A program made the position numbers and the translations under genes. Below are positions 22,198 to 36,400 of a stretch of 64,000 nt of DNA, piece by piece. The DNA is from Tomocerus qinae (lineage: Eukaryota; Arthropoda; Collembola; Entomobryomorpha; Tomoceridae). Within the stretch, counting starts at the first letter, position 1. Every line of letters starts with the position of its first letter. The stretch spans positions 139,583,875-139,647,874 of the forward strand of contig CM034546.1 of the NCBI GenBank assembly GCA_020055645.1. The letters are read 5' to 3'. Under the pieces are notes generated by a model. The model was given only the letters and a program-made list of their open reading frames with translations. It did not search any database and was not told the origin of the DNA.

Positions 22198-22875
22198 TAA
22201 GTGGTGTGCAACACCGCTTTATAGGAATGCCTGATCTGTCTGTCTGTCTGTCCGTCCGTCTGTCTGTCTGTTAGCACGATAACTCAAAAACGTTTTGAGA
22301 TAATCAACTCAAACTTACTGTACGTGATGTAGGGATAAAAAGCGAGGTCGAGTTCGAAAATGGACAAAATCGAACACACCCCCTGCCTGTAGGCGTGGTC
22401 CAAAAATTAAAAATTGGTGTAACTTTAGTTATTGACATTGTAGAACGTCATGAGATGGTTCGTTCGAAAAGGTTATTTGTTAGGCCATGTCATGGACAAG
22501 TCATACGTGTCAAAAGATCAAAAGTCATTGAAAAAATTCACTAAAAACGTCGATAACTCAAAAACGTTTTGAGATAATCAACTCAACCTTACTGTACGTG
22601 ATGTAGGGATAAAAAGCGAGGTCGAGTTCGAAAATGGACAAAATCGGACACACCCCCTGCCTGTAGGCGTAGTCCAAAAATTAAAAATTGGTGTAACTTA
22701 AGTTATTGACATTGTAGAACGTCATGAAATGGCTCGTTCGAAAAGTTTATTCGTTAAGCCATGTCAAGGTCAAGTCACACGTGTCAAAAGGTCAAAGGTC
22801 ATTGAAAAATTCACTAAAAACGTCATGTAACGTCAGATAATCAGTTCAAACTTTCTATGCGATTTCACACCACTT
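22198..22875. repeat. Repeat with AAGTGGTGTG ends and an internal 274-bp tandem duplication
   Basis: The ends AAGTGGTGTG and CACACCACTT are inverted. A (TCTG/TCCG)n microsatellite lies at 22,236-22,271. The block starting 'cgataactcaaaaacgtttt' at 22,277 is repeated at 22,551 with about 95% identity. No frame is coding. From 22,876 to 24,040 there is AT-rich sequence with 'agatagatacatagata' microsatellites (23,290-23,320, 23,560-23,585) and no gene. Confidence 0.7.
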
Positions 22876-24048
22876 TTTTACATCCATTTGAACATGGTTT
22901 ATTTAATTCTACAAAAAGGTGTGCCAACTTCCAAAAGAATCAACAGGGTCGTAAAAAAGTAAACCAACTCTACTAAAAATGTAATTTCCCCTTTCGTTAT
23001 CATTTCCATTCAATCACGACTCACCATCATTCAACTTTCTTATGTTAATTTCTTATTGTTTTGATGTTATAATAATATGAGACGACTCATTTCGGTTGTT
23101 TAGAGGAATTGGGATTGTGCATTTTGCTTTCTTTGCTTCTAAGGTGCATGCATATATTACGTGTGCAGTTGATGGGAGGATGAGGTACTAAAAAGTGTTG
23201 CAGTCAGCACTTGCGTTACACATGGGGGAGTGGGTTTTGCGTTACGCAATACATGCAGGTTCCCTATAGGCTCTCCTAACACACATACATAGGGACATAG
23301 ATAGATATATAGATAGGTTGGTAAGTTTTTTTCCCTCTCAGTTTATTATATAGAGATATGTAAATTTCTATTTTTGTTTTGATGTTATTATAAGCCCCCA
23401 GTATCATTGCTGAATTTCAAAATGATTATACAAATATTATCATTGTCTAATTTCGAAATAAGCTAATGTTTATTACCCATAATATTGGACTTCCTTGTTT
23501 TATGAAGCATGCATTGTATCCGCGCATGTGCATTACAACAAAATGCCGCATTGTCCATGGCATAGATAGATACATAGATACCTGCGACATAGGAATAAAT
23601 AATTTTATTATATAGAGATTATAATATCCATGGATATTCTGGCCGCCTCCCCTCATTTCCTCATCGGCCATCAACTAATTTGTAATGAATATCATTACAA
23701 AACTTGTGGCATTTTCTAGAGGGAAAAGTACTAGACCCATTTGCTGGCAATTGGGTTTAGATTCTAGACAAACCCTGCCTGATTTGTTTTACTTTCGCCT
23801 GTATGATGCACTTAATTGGCGCGTATTTTAAAATTGCAAAATTTTAGTTATTCATAAAAGCCGGAAATAATATTGTTCTAGTTAAGATATTTATACTCAT
23901 TCGACTTTGCGTTTCACGTTGTGTTGTGAAATGTGCAATGTAATTCTGTAATTTAAAAAAATTTTCTTCATTGATTTAGAGATTGGGAAGTTGTAGGTGT
24001 TTTAAGTTTTAAATAATATTATGCATTTGTTAGTATTTTCCTAGTTCA

Positions 24049-24236
24049 TTTGTGGATCTAAATTCAAAATTGGACGATTAATATCCACGGCCAAATCGAC
24101 GATGTACTCCAGGTCATAGGACTCTATCAATGGCCAAGAGTGGTCTAATGCCTTCAGGTATATAGGTAGCTTTGAGTACAGATTTGGCTGTGGAGTGGAC
24201 ATCCAATTAAATCGTCCAATTTCGATCCCCAAATGA
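24049..24236. repeat. Inverted repeat, MITE-like
   Basis: CATTTGTGGATC..AAAATTGGACGATT at the left is the reverse complement of AATCGTCCAATTTCGATCCCCAAATG at the right. The minus-strand frame across it (63 codons) is a by-product of the arms. It lies 180 bp upstream of the HAP40 start codon, so it may sit in or near that promoter. Confidence 0.55.
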
Positions 24237-24419
24237 AAAATCTAAAGTTCCATTTCCCAAGCATCCTATTGAGCCAATCTTATAATTACGCGTAATTACA
24301 GTCTCACTAATGCTAAAATAATCTTACCTTATATAGTACTATTGACAATTTGTACTATTATTTATATTTTGTCTAAGAGGAAATTTAATTTTTTTTATTT
24401 TAAGGAAATCCGCTGCGAA

Positions 24420-27400
24420 ATGATGACATCCGGGAGTTCTTTATCAGTAAATACTACTGATTTTTTGCCACAGTTTAAAGCAATTGGCCAAAGTTTAAAA
24501 AAGTAATTTCAAAATATTTTTTACCTCTTAAATCAAATCGTAGTTTACCGTATGTTACTGTTACAATTTGGTAAGATTAAATCTACTTACAGGGTTCACA
24601 ACTTGAAAAAGGTTTTGAAAAAAGTTCCACTAATAGGCGTAAATACCGCAAACTACTTTAAACAAGCAGGTATCCAGTAGGGGGCGCAGCGGCCCCTAAA
24701 TTTGAGATAAAGTGAGGCTTTTTCCCAGAAAGGCTAAATTTTTTCGCGCAACTGTCTAATTTTTGGTTGCGCCCCCTCTTGACTAATACACGTACCTGAC
24801 TTTAAATACAATAAGATTACATCTTTATTAACTTTTCAATTTTTAAGTTGCATCTATGAGTTTTATTTGTTCTTTTAAAATCAAAAATGATTTCGCCAAT
24901 TAAAATTACATAGTAAGTAAACACTTACTATGTAACTATGACATTTTTAACATTATTTCTGACATTACTAATTGCGAGGAATGACAAATAATGCATCGTA
25001 TTATAAATACACTAGGAAAAAATTGTTATTGTGCTTATTGGGGCTTAAAAATAGTTAGCGGCAATTACGGCATGCCATCCTAAATGCCGTAAATTCAATT
25101 ACGGCATGAGGAATTTACGCCACACTCGATACTCCTGAGTCTGAGAGGCCAGAGGCCCTGAACCGTCTTCACACCCCACCACATCTCAGCGGATGCTTAC
25201 TATTTCTGCCTCTTTTTTGAAATATTCCAATTAAAATATAATATTTGCTGGTTGTTAAAGCCTATCAAATCAAGTTATATTTTTATTTTTCTTACGCTTG
25301 GTCATAAAAGAGACAAAATAGTGACAGATTTCTTGTCCTTCCAAGGGGGTCTTGGGGGTCTCCCCACCCAAAAAAATTGACTATACCCAAATCGAAGCCA
25401 AATGACCCGAAGCGAAAATATATTTTTTGTTTGGTGCACGGAAAAGCCAAAATCCATATTTTGTTTGGTGGCGGGAAAAGCCTTACGTATCCATGCGTTT
25501 GTTAGTGGAGTTAGGCTATTTCCTTCACCAAATGAAAAATGGAAATAGGCTTTTTCCGCTACCAAACAAAAAATGGATATTGGCTTTTCGTTCCTTTAAG
25601 AATTTCATTATTTCATGTGCGGGAAAATTTAAAAATTTGGCCATTAAAATGTATGAAATTTTTCAAGTCGCAAAGGCTTTTTAACTAACAACTTAATTGA
25701 AAAAAAATAAAGAGACAAGAATGTTTTATATATTGTCATCTAAAAAGTGAAGTATTTTTTTGACGATATTCCACTTTCTTCTCATTTCGGAGAGCTGTAA
25801 AATGTAAATACATTTTTAAAATTTACATGTAAATGGCCAAATTTTTAAATTTTCCCGCACATGAAATAATGGGGTACTTAAACGACGATATGCAATAAAT
25901 TGTTTGCATTTTAATAGACTTTTTTCAAAAACAAAAAACGTTGTGAACCCCGTTAACTTTTACCTTATTTTAAATTTAAAAAACTAAAGACAATTTTTTT
26001 TATTTACCAGGCGATTCTTTAGGAAACCTAATGTGGCAGATGCAATAGACCAATACGGTAAACAGCAAATGTACATTTAAAATCAAGCAATAATTGATTT
26101 CTGACGATATAGTAGCAAATGGAGATATGTTTCTTTAAAACATTAAAAAATAAAGCAAATATAATAGACTAAAAACTATTGCTAAACTATAAGGTACTAT
26201 AATGCAGTAAAAATAAATATAGTAAAATACAGTAAAAATATATGATGAAACTCCCAATTAGAAATTAAGAGTTTTGTAGCCAGGAAAAATTCAGAAACTT
26301 GGAAAACGGGCAGATTTATCCGCTTTTTATTTTAGTGATATTTTTGAACCCCTTAGGGGCAAGTGACACTAATTAAAGTATCCTCATTAGTGTAACTTTT
26401 GTATGGCCTTTTTATTGGTATCAACAGTTTTGCTGTACTATTTTCGGTTCTTCCAGTACAGGGGGGCCCGCATAGACATTTTACACCCTGCATATAACTG
26501 TAATTATTAGAATAAATTATTTTAAAAAATTGACAACGTGACTTTGGTTATAATAAATCGTTATTTTGTGCAGAGTCTCTTTCGCAGGAGCTGCAGAGAG
26601 AGGGACAGAAAGAGTTTGCAGCTGTTTGTTGGTTGGAGGCATCACGATGTCAAGAATCTTTACAAAATCCTATCCAGCAGGCCAATCTCCTCACAAAAGC
26701 TGGAAAACTTTTATTAGACAACAGAAATTCATATTGCTACTATGAATCTTTGGAGAGTGGAGCCGAAGAACATCAGTTGTCCAGTATGCGGAGTTCCGGG
26801 AGTTGCGTTGCTGGAAATTTACAGGTAGGCTATATAGCAGAGGTGGGCGTCATCCCTACTTTAACCATCCAAATATAAATAGTGAAATAGGAACTTTCAA
26901 ATAATAACCAAGTCCGCTTTTTTCGTGCACGAAGTAAGCGTCCGTTTCACTCGGCCATTGGATCCAGAGTGTACGGTATGGTTCCTTACTTTACGAGTTG
27001 AGTATGGTAACGTAAGGTATGCAAGTACGATAAAATAAAGCCCACCTCTGGTATCATGTCTATAATATAAACGTAATCGAAATGTTTGTATGTACGGATT
27101 ATTTGTATGTACGGATGTTTGTATGTTCGGATGTTTGTATGTACGCCATATATATATACACTATATACATAAATAATCTATGTACAGCATTGTCTATACA
27201 GTCAACGAGCCCTTCGGCGACGCGTGACTTCGTCACTGTAGCAATTGCTCGAAAAACTTTATTCACAAAATAGAAATTTAGATTAGTTAACAGGAAACCA
27301 AAAAAATGAATATTTTTCTTTAACTCCTAACCAACATATCTACCTAACCAATTATAAATATCTTTGATGTAGTCTCCCAATTTCCAACCATCCGTTACCC

Positions 27401-30400
27401 CAAAAAATAGTTTTTATCAGCTCTACTTTCCAACTTCCCCAACAAAAAATAATTTCTATTTGCTAAATGATGTCTCAACTTCCTCACACAATCGCCTCCT
27501 TTAGACCTTAGTTCTATGTAAGTTCGATTCCACACCCCCAATCTACAAAATTCTTGCTATGAGCTACATGCTATCTCCACATCCATTTCCCTCAACAACT
27601 GCCAGCTACCAATCAATCAGTTTCATGTAGGCTCCAACTCGTACCCATTTGCCCCTAAAGAAATTTTTATCAATTCCGTGCTGTCTACACCTCTCCACCT
27701 GATACCTTTCCCCAAAGAGAAGCTCTCTTGTTGGCTCTAAGTGGTTTACACTTCCAAACTCCTATCCTCTCCTAATTTAGTCAGATCAACGAAATCTTCA
27801 GCTCTCCTCACGATTCCCCTCACCCAAACCATAAACAATTTTAATCAGCCCCATATATTTTCTATTGGATATCTGCCCACCTGTTCTCCACTGGAAAAAA
27901 ATATTTTACAGATCCGTTTCGTCCTCCACAACCACTTATTACGCACAATAAAAGTATTTCAATCCGTTATAATAATATTGCTGTTACCTCCTACACACCA
28001 AAAAAAATTTTATTAGCTCTGCGTAGTCACCACTTCCCAAACCTTTTCCCCCCTCTAAACAACAAAATGTATATAAGCTTACGAAGCCGCCACTTCCCAG
28101 CCTATTCCGCCTCCCACAACAAAATTATTTTTTATTAACTCCATGCAAGTTATATTTCCCCACCATTACCCCTCCCCTACCCAAAATTTTTTTTAAAGAT
28201 TCACGTAGTCTCAACTTCCCCGCCCATTCCCCTCCCACAAACCAAAATTTTTTTATTTGCTCCACGTAATCTCCACGTCCCCACCTTTACCCCTCCCCTA
28301 AACCAAAAGTTTTCATCAGCACCATGTAGTCTCCACCTCCACACCCATTCCCCTCCCCCAAGCCAAAAATTTTTATCAGCTCCACATAATCTCCACTTCC
28401 CCACCCATTCCCCTCCCACAAACCAAAAAAATTATTTTATATGCTCCACGTAATGTCCACTTCCCCACCCTTACCCCTCCCCTAAACAAAATTTTTTTAT
28501 AAGGTCCGCGTAGTCTCCACTCCCGCCCATTCCCCTGCCACAAATTAAAAAAAATAATTTTATTAGCTCCCCGTAGTCTCCAATTCCACGCCCATTCCCC
28601 TCCCACAAATTAAAAATATATTTTTATTAGCTCAATGTAGTCCCCACTTCCTCGCCTATTCCCCTTCTCCAAACTAAAAGTTTTTATCAGCTCCTCGTAA
28701 TCTCCACATGCCCACCCATTCCCCTCCCCTAAACCAAATGTTTTCGTCAGCTCCATGTAGTCTCCACCTCCACACCCATTCCCCTCCCCCAAGCCAAAAA
28801 TTTTTAGCAGCTCCACGTAATCTCCACTTCCCCACCCATACCCCTCCCCAAAACAAAATTAATGTTTTCATCAACCCAGTTGTACAACATTTGCGTAATT
28901 TAATATGTAGAACTCACTGCTCTATCTAAGGCCTAAAATATATATGCATGTGTGTTCTCATTTCTCATGTTTTAGGGGAATATGAGATATGATAACAGCT
29001 GCCTTCTCTTGTTCTATTCTGTTATTTATTCGCTCGGCTTGGTCTATTCATTGCATTGCTTTCCAATCCATATAGCCTGTATACCAGTGTCAATAACTAG
29101 CCCTTTCTCACATATGTTGGAAAATGTAATGTATAATAGGCTACAAACGCAAGTGTGCCCATACATTAGCAGTAGCCAATTTGGCTGTCAAAAAAAGTGT
29201 AGCACTGTACATTACTTAGTCAAAATGATGGACTTTATGCTATCATCGCTGGAAAGGGCCGGCACTATAATTATTCTATACATATTTGATATTACCAAAG
29301 CTTTCGAGTTTTTGGACCACAAAATACTAATTAATTACCTGTACAATGATTGTAAAGTAGATTTACACACTATCTTATGGCTCATAAGTTTTCTGAGCAA
29401 AAGGAGACAAAATGTTAAGTGTGGTAGAGTACTATCTGAAACACAAGAATGTAGTTGTGGCTGTCCCCAGGGAACAAAGACAGGAGGGTTATGCTTTTTG
29501 GCACAAATTAACCCAGTGTTGTTGAGATTTGAAGAAAAGTACGGTGGTGAATTTTTCTCACTTGCAGGGTTTGTCGATGACACTGCAGTGGCTGAGAAAG
29601 TTGTAAGCAAAGCACCACAGGGACAATCTATGCTAAACGATTTTGCCAATTGGGTCAAAGAGCAGAAAATGAATTTTAATCCAAAAAATGCGGTTATATG
29701 GTAATAGATTTTTCTAAAGATAAGTCGGTGAGTAATAGTTGGGAATTTTTTATTGACGGCGAAAAAATACCTAGGTTAAGTAACACAATGTTACTAGGAG
29801 TACACATCACAAATAATCTTAAATGGGATAACCACATTGACGAGATAATTGAGAGAGCCTCATCAAAAATGTATATTCTACAGAATCTAAAAAGACACGG
29901 GTTTGACAAACCGGAGTTAGTTCAGGCATACAAGTGCTACATTCGCCCTATATTAGAATATGCAAGCGTTGTTTGGGGCCCAGCACTGACAAACACTTCG
30001 ACTAGCAAGTTAGAAAGTGTACAAAAAAGAGCAATGTCGGTGATAAATGCCTGCAAAATTACCGAATCAGAGTATGATCACTGGTGTGCGAAATTAAATA
30101 TAGAGACGTTAGAACAACGCAGAACTAACCTGCTTGAAAGATTTGGCATACAGTTGATAAATTCTGAACGATTTAGGAAAATGCTTCCAGAGTTCTATAA
30201 CACCGGTGAAAGGAGACAAACAAGACAGTCAAAAAAGATCCTATTAGAACCTTATAAATGTTCCATTAAAAAGAGATACGAAGAGTCAACTGTTCCAAAA
30301 ATTGTCAGTACAATCAATAGGTTATATGATCAAAATATAATATCCTATAGTAATAATATAATCTTTAAGAAATAAGTATGAATAAGCTTTGTCCTGTTAT

Positions 30401-33400
30401 TTCCTATTTGTATTTCTGGGTTCTCTTCCAACTGCAAAGTTGCCTGTAACTCTTCCTTGAATAAATGCAATACATACATACATACATACTACATTGCTTA
30501 ACCAATAACCTCCCTTACTATGCTGATGAACACATTGCCTGTTATATCATCAGCCCTCTCCTCCAAACCGGCGCATGTTCAGAAGCAAAATTTCACGGCA
30601 AAAGCAAACATTATCAGATAGGATGTTAAAAAATTGTGATTGGAGGGAATCATGAGCGGAGCCCTTTACCGCAATCTTTTAAACTGAACTGCAATATATT
30701 TACATACGCAATGACTACAACCGGTGACTAAAACCCCGTCTTCATATGAACATTTAAGTATTTTAGCCATGTCATATGATTTTGATTGTAGTTTAATCAA
30801 TGTTTCATATAGATTGTTTATATAGTTTATATATATATATTTGGTTTATTTGCTAAAAGATGCTAAATTCCATCCAGATGGAACTTGGCTTTATGCATAC
30901 ACGCTTGCGCGTTGTGTCACTGTTGTCACTGTTGTGCGATGTGGTAGTTGAAACTTCTTCTTTCAATTTAATATACCGTTCCGTGACCGTATTTTATACG
31001 CAGGAAAATTTAAAAGGCTATTCATATTGAAACTATATTTTTTTCAATTCGCAAATGGTTTTAGGCTAATAGGAGGTTAAAAAATTTTTACGTCTTAAAT
31101 AGAAAAGCTAAGTCCATTATTAAATAGAAAATATTCAGAGCGGGATTAAGGGGTAAACAATTTTTTTAATTTAAAATGTGTACATTTTGAATGTGCCACC
31201 AATGTGTTAAAGAGATTTATTATCATAAAATTATGACTTCTAATGTAACACCTTTTGATTTCCTTACATTTTCCAGATTTCCTAATTTTCGCAGGGGACT
31301 AAAGGCCACTTTAGACTCATCCTATTCCTTCATTATCATGCTTGATGACGTCAAAATGACGTGATGTCTCATTGGAAACAATTTTTAGTATATTTAAAAT
31401 CAACTGATATGACGTCACAAATCGTAATGATGATAGGAATAGGAAGAGTATAAGTAGCCCCCTTAACAAGTTTAGGTGGGTGGATATTTATGAGTATTGA
31501 GTATATTAGAATATTTCTTTAATGTGATGCTATTTTATGGTCAAGAATGTTATGAAAGTTGACATTTTCCTTGCATTGCCACTATACATTAATGGTAGTA
31601 TATGTAATTAGTTGTTCCAAACCCGGAGTTAAAATTTTTTATAAACTTAAGCTTATTACGACCAAGAGCCAATATTTTTGTGTTGGAATTGTTTTGAGAC
31701 TATCGGCACTTACCCTGGTCACCCATTAGGGTCACATTTTTGATTTGGGGTATAAAGTTACGTCTACGTTACTCTGACTCATCATTATGCGTACTGCCAA
31801 GCATAGATGTAAGCGTCCCTTCCATTTTACATAACATCCCCATCCAGGTGTTAGGATGGTCTGCAAGGGATGTGTTGGTGATGGCTGTATTGGGTGGTTT
31901 ATTTTATTTGGAAACTGGTAATGGGCTTAACAGGATGGTTTAGCTTATTTGGATGTTGGTGATGGGCTGGGTAAGAATTTTTTTTTGGGAGTTTGGTGAT
32001 GATGCAATGGATGGGGTTGCATGTTCCATCTTTTTCATTGGATGGGATGTTTACCTACAACTAACATCTATGCTGCCAAGTGTTATTCTGTTTTATCCGA
32101 CCAAGCAAATAAACTGCTTCCTCTCACGCACCAGGTGGGTGAGGGGAAGAAGTTTCTGAGATACATTCTATCCATCTTACAATATTGTCGTAAGGAAACT
32201 GTCCTTCTACTGTGGGTGATGCGCTCTTCAGGTAGTGCCACGGGTAATTAGGAGAGGATCCTCCGAATATCCTTCTTTCGGTCAGTTCAGTGTCAGTCAA
32301 GTCCCAAAGATGCCAATAATGCCTAGGTGCCAATAACTCCGAACCCAAGACAAGATCTTCATTGTCACTCTTTATTCGAGGACTCTCCCGCAGGAGATCC
32401 TCCAACCGACTCACCAAGACTGCGTGATCCAGACTGCGTTCCGATCCAGACTGAATTCCTCACACTCACTACACAATCTTTTTCTTCACTCGGCGAGCCT
32501 GGCTTGGTCCGTCAACTCGAAGCCGCCTACGGGCTGCTTCTCGTTGATTGGCCACGACAGCCCCGCTAACATTTACATTTATTTACATGCTTCCACCATA
32601 TCCTACTCCTACCCGACAATATTGCCCCGGAATACACACTAGCTTTATTTATAACAGGGCCTGGGCCCTGTGACCGGCTACTATAGTATATCATTCCTAA
32701 GGAACGATTTAGCCTCAATGCACTTTTTGTTTTGTGGGCGAAATAGCCTCAATGCATTTTTCGTTTTGTGTACGAAATAGCCTTCTTGTTTGATGCATTA
32801 AGAATTAAGACTAATTCGTACACAAAACAAAAAATGCATTGAGGCTATTTCGCCCACAAAACAAAAAGTGCATTGAGGCTAAATCGTTCCTTAAGGGAAG
32901 AAATAATTATTATAATTATAACAACTATCATTTTAACTTTCTATCACAGCTTTGATTTTATTTGGTATATTAATTTAGTTGGCATTACAATGTCTGGCAC
33001 AAGCAGCGAAGGTTTATAAAGCACAAAACAACATCAGCCTGAGTATACTGATTACATTACTGGTAAATCTACGAAAATCTTTACACTTAATTTAAACTAA
33101 TTTTTTTTGGCGTTCACAATGTCACATCTCACACGCCTATTATTATAATAATCAATAAAATGATTTTATTTTGATATTTATTCATACATTAATGTCCTAA
33201 ATGACCCTAAAAAGCATTATTTAATGTTATTATCTATTTCTATTAATTTTTGAAATATATGTATATATTGTTATTTTGCGGGTATATTAGGCTGGTGAAA
33301 CGGTTTATGAAGAAAGTGATTATGGAGAAGCATTAAAATACTTTAAATCTGCTTTGGAAATGGCGAGAAGTCACTTTACAGTTGCAGATCAGGTGGTTGT

Positions 33401-36400
33401 GGCGGAGCTGGTGATAAAAGTGAAAGTCCGAATGACAGATTACGAAAGTGCGTCAAAAATTGTTGGGGATTATCTCATTCTACTCAAAAATGTCCAAGAG
33501 GATTTGCCTCCGGAGTGGCTCACTGCAACCATGTACAGGTACCCACATGCACCAAATCAACCATAAATATAACTAATTACTAATAAGTCCGTGAAATCAA
33601 CAATATCAGAAAATTGGATACATATTATTGGACATAATCCGATAAGCTGCTTTTCTAATAGATATAGAAAGATATCCTTCCAATGTCCTACTAGATTTGA
33701 CATAACAAAATAACAGGATAAGTAACAGGATCACAATGTGGTACCCTCGTGTAACGTTTTGGTCTAGGTAGGAAGATCTTAGAAGTTAGAAGGCAGAAGG
33801 AGCTTAGCGCTGGAAGTAGGTACCCAACTAATGTTAAATTTCGAATTTGAAACCGCTATAACTGTAACACCGCACCTCGTCGGTCCTTCTAACTTACATA
33901 CATTGTCAACAAGACGATTCTAATGATGTAAACATAATCCAAATGCCCCCAACTGACTTACATCAAAAATCAATTCGAAAATATAAGTAGGGAATTGCGT
34001 GGTTAAGCTGAAGCCCCGCCAGATAGCCTCTCAGATTTAATTGTCCTCACAGCCCCTATTCAACACCAGTGTGAGAATAGCGAGAAAAATTGTGAACAGG
34101 CAAAAAGCTTCCATTCTCAACACTTTTTACACACGTTTCCCGGGCTTTGCCTTTCGTACAAAATCGCTTCCACATAAATTATTACATTGAGAGATGCGGA
34201 TGTGTCCCTTCTAGGTATGGTGTCTTGCTATTTCTATGGTTTTTCTGATAATTGCCATAACGAAGCTTCGTTTGGGCAATTGTGCTTACCCGCGTGTCCG
34301 CGGGTAAGCACAATTTTTTTTTGAATTTTTTTAAATTTTTACATATCACGAAATACTGAAATCGAAATTAAAAATCGGTGTTAAATAGTCCGCTCACAGT
34401 TTCTTCTCAGAAGTTGGTTTAGACACTAAAGATCACTTTCCGTCTATATTGTACACTATAAAAACTCCGGCCAAATACCCCAAATCAGGGTTTCCATGCA
34501 AAAAATTATAACAAAGGAAGTATTGGCGTCTCTTTAGGTTTTTCATTTTTTAAAAACCAGTGCCTCATTTTTGATCTATAGCTTCCTATACTATTTTTGT
34601 CCCATTTTTTCTGGGCTATCAGAATATCCTAAAAACGAAAAGTTGGATTGTAGGAATTACCTACAAGTACGTACAAGTATACCTATATACTAACATACTA
34701 GTAGAAGTATCACAGCCTGTGATTGTGATACTTGTAGCATAGAATACCGATGGTGGCTGTGAAGCTGGCGCTTCACTATAGAAGGCCAGCTTCCATAAGA
34801 GAAATGGTCCACACTTAGAATACACGTAGGTACATACGAGAGCCAATGAGAGAGCGGCTGCGTCCGACCAATCGCAAAACGGCTGCGTATCTTGTAGCAA
34901 CAGCAAGGAACTCTTGATGAGAGATATACTTGGGAGACGTATAGAAGCCTATGCTGGTCTTCCTCTTGTTCCTTGACTTGTAGGTTGCATACAACCCACC
35001 GGTAATCAATGCTTTATGTACGGTTAGTGCCGAACCCGCAAACGACACAGACGAAACTGGATCTCGAGCTGCAAAATAAGTGATGAAGCTTGTAAGCTAG
35101 ATTGAATCGGTAGATGGGGTTTGCATGCAATACTGTGCTCTGATTTGAGGACTGAGATCGTGCCATGTGATTTTTAGTTGTTGTAAAACCACATCTACCG
35201 TTTCAATCTAGCTTACAAGCTTCATCACATATTTTCCATTCTAGATCCAGTTTCGTCTGTGTCGTTTACGAGGTCCAGTACTGTCACTATCCCATCCACA
35301 CTATTATCATTCCAGCCTTACTATATACTTCCATGGTTGCATATATGCAGGCAGAGGCACACAAAACACGCACCGTATATCATAATGTATTAAATCTGCC
35401 ACCAGTATCTTGATTTTTATAATGTTTGTGCGGACCTATCCCATGCATAGGTCGGCGCAATAGTACACTTCAACCTTATTTCTCTTAAAAATCCAACCTC
35501 ACCTCAAACTCGACCTCAACTAAGAGTTTGAGCTTCGGCAAACCTCAAACTCGACCTCAACTCTGAGTTTGAGCTTCATAAAACCTCAAACTCGACCTCA
35601 ACTCTGAGTTTGAGCTTAATTAAACCTCAAACAAGCCCTAAATTTCAAATTTGAGCTTCATCAAACCTCAAACTCGACCTCAATTGACTCAATGACCTCA
35701 ATCGCAATAAGAATCTCAAGCTCAGCACTACCTTTACTCGATGACAGAGAAATGTTTCTTAAAGTTAGGAAAATTGTCAATTAAAGTAAGGAAATAAAAC
35801 AAATTTTTAATGCTAAAATGTTAATTAAATCACATTTATCAATAATTGCTAAATTATTAACCTTAAAATTGACAACTCAATATTTAAAAAATCGCAAAAA
35901 CCTCAACCTCAGCTCAAACTCAACATCGAAAGGCAAATTGAGCTCAACCTCAACTCAAACTCAACATCAAAAAGCAAATTGAGCTCAACCTCAACTCAAC
36001 CTCACCTCCAAGGGAAACTTGGAGCTCAACCTCAACTCAAACTCATAACAGTCTATGTCTCGATTACAGTGAGGTCGCTCAATTTTGACTTCAACCTCAA
36101 ACTCCGAGGTGAGGTCGCCGAGCTATGATCCCATGGTGCAAAATATTAACAGTTAGGTGGGACGAAAATATCCTCTAAGAATTTTCAACATGCAATTGAC
36201 CCGTTCAAGCATTATAAAAATCAAGATATGACAGATGGCAGATTTAATACATTAGGCTATACGGTGCGTGTTTTGTGTGGTTAGAGGTACTAGCAATGTT
36301 TTCATCGTCCCTGTATTTATTTATGAGACAAGTCACTATCGTCGACAATGACTATTTTCCAGGTCAATCCTCGGAAAGCTTATGTACAATAACCCTACAC

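Noticed and set aside
24041..24232. 63-codon minus frame upstream of HAP40
   Set aside because: It is covered by the arms of an inverted repeat and lacks any family similarity.
27500..27540. GTTCGATTCC resembling a tRNA T-loop
   Set aside because: No acceptor, D or anticodon stems pair around it, and it lies near the worn minisatellite.
28201..28929. Minus-strand Gly/Trp-rich repeat proteins
   Set aside because: They follow the 61-bp minisatellite, overlap one another in several frames, and break at each indel.
34278..34330. Bacterial terminator, hence contamination
   Set aside because: The surrounding bases are AT-rich intron sequence continuous with animal exons and repeats; no bacterial frame is near.
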